Positions 58,081 to 64,000 of a DNA stretch of 64,000 nucleotides are shown here, in pieces (position 1 is the first letter of the stretch; each line of letters opens with the position of its first letter). The DNA comes from Anthopleura xanthogrammica. Taxonomy: Eukaryota; Cnidaria; Anthozoa; Actiniaria; Actiniidae. The position numbers were made by a program, and so were the translations under genes. Where the stretch lies: assembly GCA_964019055.1 (NCBI GenBank), contig OZ025219.1, positions 4,297,868 through 4,361,867 on the forward strand, in the 5' to 3' direction. Under the pieces are notes generated by a model. It was not told the DNA's origin and made no database searches. It saw only the letters and a program-made list of their open reading frames with translations.

Positions 58081-61039
58081 TTGCTGAGAATTTTCTTTTG
58101 CTCAAAACACCACGTTTTCACTGCTAAACGCAAGTTTTGGACGAGAAAAGCACATTTTAGGTGTCCAAAACACTGTTTTGCTGGAAAAAAAAGCTTTTTA
58201 GCCCAAAAAACTGAAAAATGGCCATTTTGGCTCTCAAAACCAGGTTTTTCGCTGACGGCGTGACCTGTTGGCTGAAACCCCCACTTTTTGCTCATGAAAA
58301 TACCTCTTGAGATAAAAACACGACTTTTTGGCGAAAAAAAATGGGGTTTTGGCTGAGTAAAGGTGCTTTTTGGTCCAAAAAACTGTTTTTTGCTGAGAAA
58401 ATTTGAAATTTGCTGAGAATTTTCTTTTGCTCAAAACACCACGTTTTCACTGCTAAACGCAAGTTTTGGACGAGAAAAGCACATTTTAGGTGTCCAAAAC
58501 ACTGTTTTGCTGGAAAAAAAAGCTTTTTAGCCCAAAAAACTGAAAAATGGCCATTTTGGCTCTCAAAACCAGGTTTTTCGCTGACGGCGTGACCTGTTGG
58601 CTGAAACCCCCACTTTTTGCTCATGAAAATACCTCTTGAGATAAAAACACGACTTTTTGGCGAAAAAAAATGGGGTTTTGGCTGAGTAAAGGTGCTTTTT
58701 GGTCCAAAAAACTGTTTTTTGCTGAGAAAATTTGAAATTTGCTGAGAATTTTCTTTTGCTCAAAACACCACGTTTTCACTGCTAAACGCAAGTTTTGGAC
58801 GAGAAAAGCACATTTTAGGTGTCCAAAACACTGTTTTGCTGGAAAAAAAAGCTTTTTAGCCCAAAAAACTGAAAAATGGCCATTTTGGCTCTCAAAACCA
58901 GGTTTTTCGCTGACGGCGTGACCTGTTGGCTGAAACCCCCACTTTTTGCTCATGAAAATACCTCTTGAGATAAAAACACGACTTTTTGGCGAAAAAAAAT
59001 GGGGTTTTGGCTGAGTAAAGGTGCTTTTTGGTCCAAAAAACTGTTTTTTGCTGAGAAAATTTGAAATTTGCTGAGAATTTTCTTTTGCTCAAAACACCAC
59101 GTTTTCACTGCTAAACGCAAGTTTTCGACAAGAAAAGCACATTTTAGGTGTCCAAAACACTGTTTTGCTGGAAAAAAAAGCTTTTTAGCCCAAAAAACTG
59201 AAAAATGGCCATTTTGGCTCTCAAAACCAGGTTTTTCGCTGACGGCGTGACCTGTTGGCTGAAACCCCCACTTTTTGCTCATGAAAATACCTCTTGAGAT
59301 AAAAACACGACTTTTTGGCGAAAAAAAATGGGGTTTTGGCTGAGTAAAGGTGCTTTTTGGTCCAAAAAACTGTTTTTTGCTGAGAAAATTTGAAATTTGC
59401 TGAGAATTTTCTTTTGCTCAAAACACCACGTTTTCACTGCTCAACGCAAGTTTTGGACGAGAAAAGCACATTTTAGGTGTCCAAAACACTGTTTTGCTGG
59501 AAAAAAAAGCTTTTTAGCCCAAAAAACTGAAAAATGGCCATTTTGGCTCTCAAAACCAGGTTTTTCGCTGACGGCGTGACCTGTTGGCTGAAACCCCCAC
59601 TTTTTGCTCATGAAAATACCTCTTGAGATAGAAACACGACTTTTTGGCGAAAAAAAATGGGGTTTTGGCTGAGTAAAGGTGCTTTTTGGTCCAAAAAACT
59701 GTTTTTTGCTGAGAAAATTTGAAATTTGCTGAGAATTTTCTTTTGCTCAAAACACCACGTTTTCACTGCTAAACGCAAGTTTTGGACGAGAAAAGCACAT
59801 TTTAGGTGTCCAAAACACTGTTTTGCTGGAAAAAAAGCTTTTTAGCCCAAAAAACTGAAAAATGGCCATTTTGGCTCTCAAAACCAGGTTTTTCCCTGAC
59901 GGCGTGACCTGTTGGCTGAAACCCCCACTTTTTGCTCATGAAAATACCTCTTGAGATAAAAACACGACTTTTTGGCGAAAAAAAATGGGGTTTTGGCTGA
60001 GTAAAGGTGCTTTTTGGTCCAAAAAACTGTTTTTTGCTGAGAAAATTTGAAATTTGCTGAGAATTTTCTTTTGCTCAAAACACCACGTTTTCACTGCTAA
60101 ACGCAAGTTTTGGACGAGAAAAGCACATTTTAGGTGTCCAAAACACTGTTTTGCTGGAAAAAAAAGCTTTTTAGCCCAAAAAACTGAAAAATGGCCATTT
60201 TGGCTCTCAAAACCAGGTTTTTCGCTGACGGCGTGACCTGTTGGCTGAAACCCCCACTTTTTGCTCATGAAAATACCTCTTGAGATAGAAACACGACTTT
60301 TTGGCGAAAAAAAATGGGGTTTTGGCTGAGTAAAGGTGCTTTTTGGTCCAAAAAACTGTTTTTTGCTGAGAAAATTTGAAATTTGCTGAGAATTTTCTTT
60401 TGCTCAAAACACCACGTTTTCACTGCTAAACGCAAGTTTTGGACGAGAAAAGCACATTTTAGGTGTCCAAAACACTGTTTTGCTGGAAAAAAAGCTTTTT
60501 AGCCCAAAAAACTGAAAAATGGCCATTTTGGCTCTCAAAACCAGGTTTTTCCCTGACGGCGTGACCTGTTGGCTGAAACCCCCACTTTTTGCTCATGAAA
60601 ATACCTCTTGAGATAAAAACACGACTTTTTGGCGAAAAAAAATGGGGTTTTGGCTGAGTAAAGGTGCTTTTTGGTCCAAAAAACTGTTTTTTGCTGAGAA
60701 AATTTGAAATTTGCTGAGAATTTTCTTTTGCTCAAAACACCACGTTTTCACTGCTAAACGCAAGTTTTGGACGAGAAAAGCACATTTTAGGTGTCCAAAA
60801 CACTGTTTTGCTGGAAAAAAAAGCTTTTTAGCCCAAAAAACTGAAAAATGGCCATTTTGGCTCTCAAAACCAGGTTTTTCGCTGACGGCGTGACCTGTTG
60901 GCTGAAACCCCCACTTTTTGCTCATGAAAATACCTCTTGAGATAAAAACACGACTTTTTGGCGAAAAAAAATGGGGTTTTGGCTGAGTAAAGGTGCTTTT
61001 TGGTCCAAAAAACTGTTTTTTGCTGAGAAAATTTGAAAT
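58081..61039. repeat. K-rich block with a dimer duplication (657-bp offset)
   Basis: All copies are K except 59397. GAGATAGAAAC at 59631 and 60288, the 7-A runs in copies 59726 and 60383, and TTTTTCCCTG at 59895 and 60552 all recur at 657 bp, marking a two-monomer duplication. The first monomer of the pair is Q (59397) in one copy and K (60054) in the other. Copy 59068 has TTTTCGACAAG (C 59126, A 59130). Confidence 0.9.
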
Positions 61040-64000
61040 TTGCTGAGAATTTTCTTTTGCTCAAAACACCACGTTTTCACTGCTCAACGCAAGTTTTGGA
61101 CGAGAAAAGCACATTTTAGGTGTCCAAAACACTGTTTTGCTGGAAAAAAAAGCTTTTTAACCCAAAAAACTGAAAAATGGCCATTTTGGCTCTCAAAACC
61201 AGGTTTTTCGCTGACGGCGTGACCTGTTGGCTGAAACCCCCACTTTTTGCTCATGAAAATACCTCTTGAGATAAAAACACGACTTTTTGGCGAAAAAAAA
61301 ATGGGGTTTTGGCTGAGTAAAGGTGCTTTTTGGTCCAAAAAACTGTTTTTTGCTGAGAAAATTTGAAATTTGCTGAGAATTTTCTTTTGCTCAAAACACC
61401 ACGTTTTCACTGCTAAACGCAAGTTTTGGACGAGAAAAGCACATTTTAGGTGTCCAAAACACTGTTTTGCTGGAAAAAAAAGCTTTTTAGCCCAAAAAAC
61501 TGAAAAATGGCCATTTTGGCTCTCAAAACCAGGTTTTTCGCTGACGGCGTGACCTGTTGGCTGAAACCCCCACTTTTTGCTCATGAAAATACCTCTTGAG
61601 ATAAAAACACGACTTTTTGGCGAAAAAAAATGAGGTTTTGGCTGAGTAAAGGTGCTTTTTGGCCCAAAAAACTGTTTTTTGCTGAGAAAATTTGAAATTT
61701 GCTGAGAATTTTCTTTTGCTCAAAACACCACGTTTTCACTGCTCAACGCAAGTTTTGGACGAGAAAAGCACATTTTAGGTGTCCAAAACACTGTTTTGCT
61801 GGAAAAAAAAGCTTTTTAGCCCAAAAAACTGAAAAATGGCCATTTTGGCTCTCAAAACCAGGTTTTTCGCTGACGGCGTGACCTGTTGGTTGAAACCCCC
61901 ACTTTTTGCTCATGAAAATACCTCTTGAGATAAAAACACGACTTTTTGGCGAAAAAAAATGGGGTTTTGGCTGAGTAAAGGTGCTTTTTGGTCCAAAAAA
62001 CTGTTTTTTGCTGAGAAAATTTGAAATTTGCTGAGAATTTTCTTTTGCTCAAAACACCACGTTTTCACTGCTAAACGCAAGTTTTGGACGAGAAAAGCAC
62101 ATTTTAGGTGTCCAAAACACTGTTTTGCTGGAAAAAAAAGCTTTTTAGCCCAAAAAACTGAAAAATGGCCATTTTGGCTCTCAAAACCAGGTTTTTCGCT
62201 GACGGCGTGACCTGTTGGCTGAAACCCCCACTTTTTGCTCATGAAAATACCTCTTGAGATAAAAACACGACTTTTTGGCGAAAAAAAATGGGGTTTTGGC
62301 TGAGTAAAGGTGCTTTTTGGTCCAAAAAACTGTTTTTTGCTGAGAAAATTTGAAATTTGCTGAGAATTTTCTTTTGCTCAAAACACCACGTTTTCACTGC
62401 TCAACGCAAGTTTTGGACGAGAAAAGCACATTTTAGGTGTCCAAAACACTGTTTTGCTGGAAAAAAAAGCTTTTTAGCCCAAAAAACTGAAAAATGGCCA
62501 TTTTGGCTCTCAAAACCAGGTTTTTCGCTGACGGCGTGACCTGTTGGCTGAAACCCCCACTTTTTGCTCATGAAAATACCTCTTGAGATAAAAACACGAC
62601 TTTTTGGCGAAAAAAAATGGGGTTTTGGCTGAGTAAAGGTGCTTTTTGGTCCAAAAAACTGTTTTTTGCTGAGAAAATTTGAAATTTGCTGAGAATTTTC
62701 TTTTGCTCAAAACACCACGTTTTCACTGCTCAACGCAAGTTTTGGACGAGAAAAGCACATTTTAGGTGTCCAAAACACTGTTTTGCTGGGAAAAAAAGCT
62801 TTTTAGCCCAAAAAACTGAAAAATGGCCATTTTGGCTCTCAAAACCAGGTTTTTCGCTGACGGCGTGACCTGTTGGCTGAAACCCCCACTTTTTGCTCAT
62901 GAAAATACCTCTTGAGATAAAAACACGACTTTTTGGCGAAAAAAAATGGGGTTTTGGCTGAGTAAAGGTGCTTTTTGGTCCAAAAAACTGTTTTTTGCTG
63001 AGAAAATTTGAAATTTGCTGAGAATTTTCTTTTGCTCAAAACACCACGTTTTCACTGCTAAACGCAAGTTTTGGACGAGAAAAGCACATTTTAGGTGTCC
63101 AAAACACTGTTTTGCTGGAAAAAAAAAGCTTTTTAGCCCAAAAAACTGAAAAATGGCCATTTTGGCTCTCAAAACCAGGTTTTTCGCTGACGGCGTGACC
63201 TGTTGGCTGAAACCCCCACTTTTTGCTCATGAAAATACCTCTTGAGATAAAAACACGACTTTTTGGCGAAAAAAAATGGGGTTTTGGCTGAGTAAAGGTG
63301 CTTTTTGGTCCAAAAAACTGTTTTTTGCTGAGAAAATTTGAAATTTGCTGACAATTTTCTTTTGCTCAAAACACCACGTTTTCACTGCTCAACGCAAGTT
63401 TTGGACGAGAAAAGCACATTTTAGGTGTCCAAAACACTGTTTTGCTGGAAAAAAAAGCTTTTTAGCCCAAAAAACTGAAAAATGGCCATTTTGGCTCTCA
63501 AAACCAGGTTTTTCGCTGACGGCGTGACCTGTTGGCTGAAACCCCCACTTTTTGCTCATGAAAATACCTCTTGAGATAAAAACACGACTTTTTGGCGAAA
63601 AAAAATGGGGTTTTGGCTGAGTAAAGGTGCTTTTTGGTCCAAAAAACTGTTTTTTGCTGAGAAAATTTGAAATTTGCTGAGAATTTTCTTTTGCTCAAAA
63701 CACCACGTTTTCACTGCTAAACGCAAGTTTTGGACGAGAAAAGCACATTTTAGGTGTCCAAAACACTGTTTTGCTGGAAAAAAAAGCTTTTTAGCCCAAA
63801 AAACTGAAAAATGCCCATTTTGGCTCTCAAAACCAGGTTTTTCGCTGACGGCGTGACCTGTTGGCTGAAACCCCCACTTTTTGCTCATGAAAATACCTCT
63901 TGAGATAAAAACACGACTTTTTGGCGAAAAAAAATGGGGTTTTGGCTGAGTAAAGGTGCTTTTTGGTCCAAAAAACTGTTTTTTGCTGAGAAAATTTGAA
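61040..64000. repeat. Array end of window: mixed monomers, cut at 64000
   Basis: Landmarks 61040 Q, 61370 K, 61699 Q, 62028 K, 62357 Q, 62686 Q, 63016 K (9 A), 63345 Q, 63674 K. Private changes lie at 61160, 61633, 61663, 61890 and 63814, with an extra A near 61284. CTGACAATT recurs at 63351. The last monomer is cut by the window edge just before its next landmark, so the array continues downstream. Confidence 0.94.

Larger units (their letters stand above)
1..64000. repeat. 329-bp satellite array filling the window
   Basis: One 329-bp sequence repeats head-to-tail in a single orientation throughout. I follow it by the landmark TTGCTGAGAATTTTC, first at 43 and last at 63674, with 193 full periods between. 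The spacing is 329 except for 20 single-base insertions, 11 single-base deletions and one 125-bp insertion; these account exactly for the total distance. No other sequence interrupts the array and both window edges fall inside a monomer. Copies differ from the consensus by only a few bases, so the array is strongly homogenised. Arrays of this size and purity are known from eukaryotic centromeres, pericentromeres and heterochromatic blocks; that location is inference. The family is not recognised. Confidence 0.98.

Noticed and set aside
1..64000. CRISPR array or prokaryotic repeat locus
   Set aside because: There are no unique spacers; whole 329-bp units abut directly, with no cas genes and no unique sequence.
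1..64000. Similarity in style to the mouse major satellite (GAAAACTGAAAA-like strings)
   Set aside because: The period (329 against 234 bp) and the sequence outside A/T-tracts do not agree; the resemblance is compositional.
1..64000. Array generated by assembly error
   Set aside because: Distinct rare variants give most neighbourhoods a unique signature and duplications share several independent markers, so a simple looping artefact is unlikely. Copy number and homopolymer lengths still depend on read support that I cannot see.

Overview
The whole 64,000-base window is one uninterrupted satellite DNA array. A 329-bp monomer repeats head-to-tail in one orientation from the first base to the last: about 194 copies, no flanking unique DNA on either side, and no gene, RNA gene, transposon or CRISPR array. 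The copies are nearly identical; most carry 0-3 differences from the consensus. The array must extend beyond both ends. A block this large, pure and homogenised points to a eukaryotic chromosome, most likely a centromeric, pericentromeric or other heterochromatic array read through by a long-read assembly. I do not recognise the satellite family and cannot name the species or kingdom.

The monomer (reference copy 246-574) has 101 A, 101 T, 62 C and 65 G (38.6% GC). It divides into 16 degenerate subunits averaging 20.6 bp. Each is a T-tract, a short G/C-containing core, an A-tract and a few closing bases. A- and T-tracts therefore alternate about every 10 bp, roughly one helical turn, over most of the monomer. 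The exception is one GC-rich, CpG-containing block (212-244 in the first copy). The monomer also holds six short dyads, among them AAAATGGCCATTTT and AAAAAGCTTTTT. The 329-bp length is about two nucleosome repeats.

Two subfamilies intermix. They differ at one base, C ('Q type', about 60%) or A ('K type', about 40%), at position 88 of the first copy. Rarer markers show many past unequal exchanges and conversions: duplications with offsets of 2, 3, 5, 6, 8, 9, 11 and 12 monomers, and one out-of-register 125-bp partial duplication near 10.25-10.5 kb.

Layout: 1-1029 plain Q copies; 1030-4321 a 5-monomer duplication; 4322-10243 mixed; 10244-10697 the aberrant 454-bp unit; 10698-21227 overlapping duplications; 21228-28134 an almost pure Q block; 28135-34388 dimeric and trimeric duplications; 34389-42287 mixed, with many single-base variants; 42288-46893 an 8-monomer duplication; 46894-52818 alternating dimers with a stepwise mutation history; 52819-61039 K-rich with 5-monomer and dimer duplications; 61040-64000 mixed, running off the end.

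Every open reading frame is a by-product of the repeat: none begins with ATG, the same frames recur in every copy, and 329 is not a multiple of 3. There is no gene system here. What merits attention is the monomer's nested 20-bp architecture and the recorded history of exchange.
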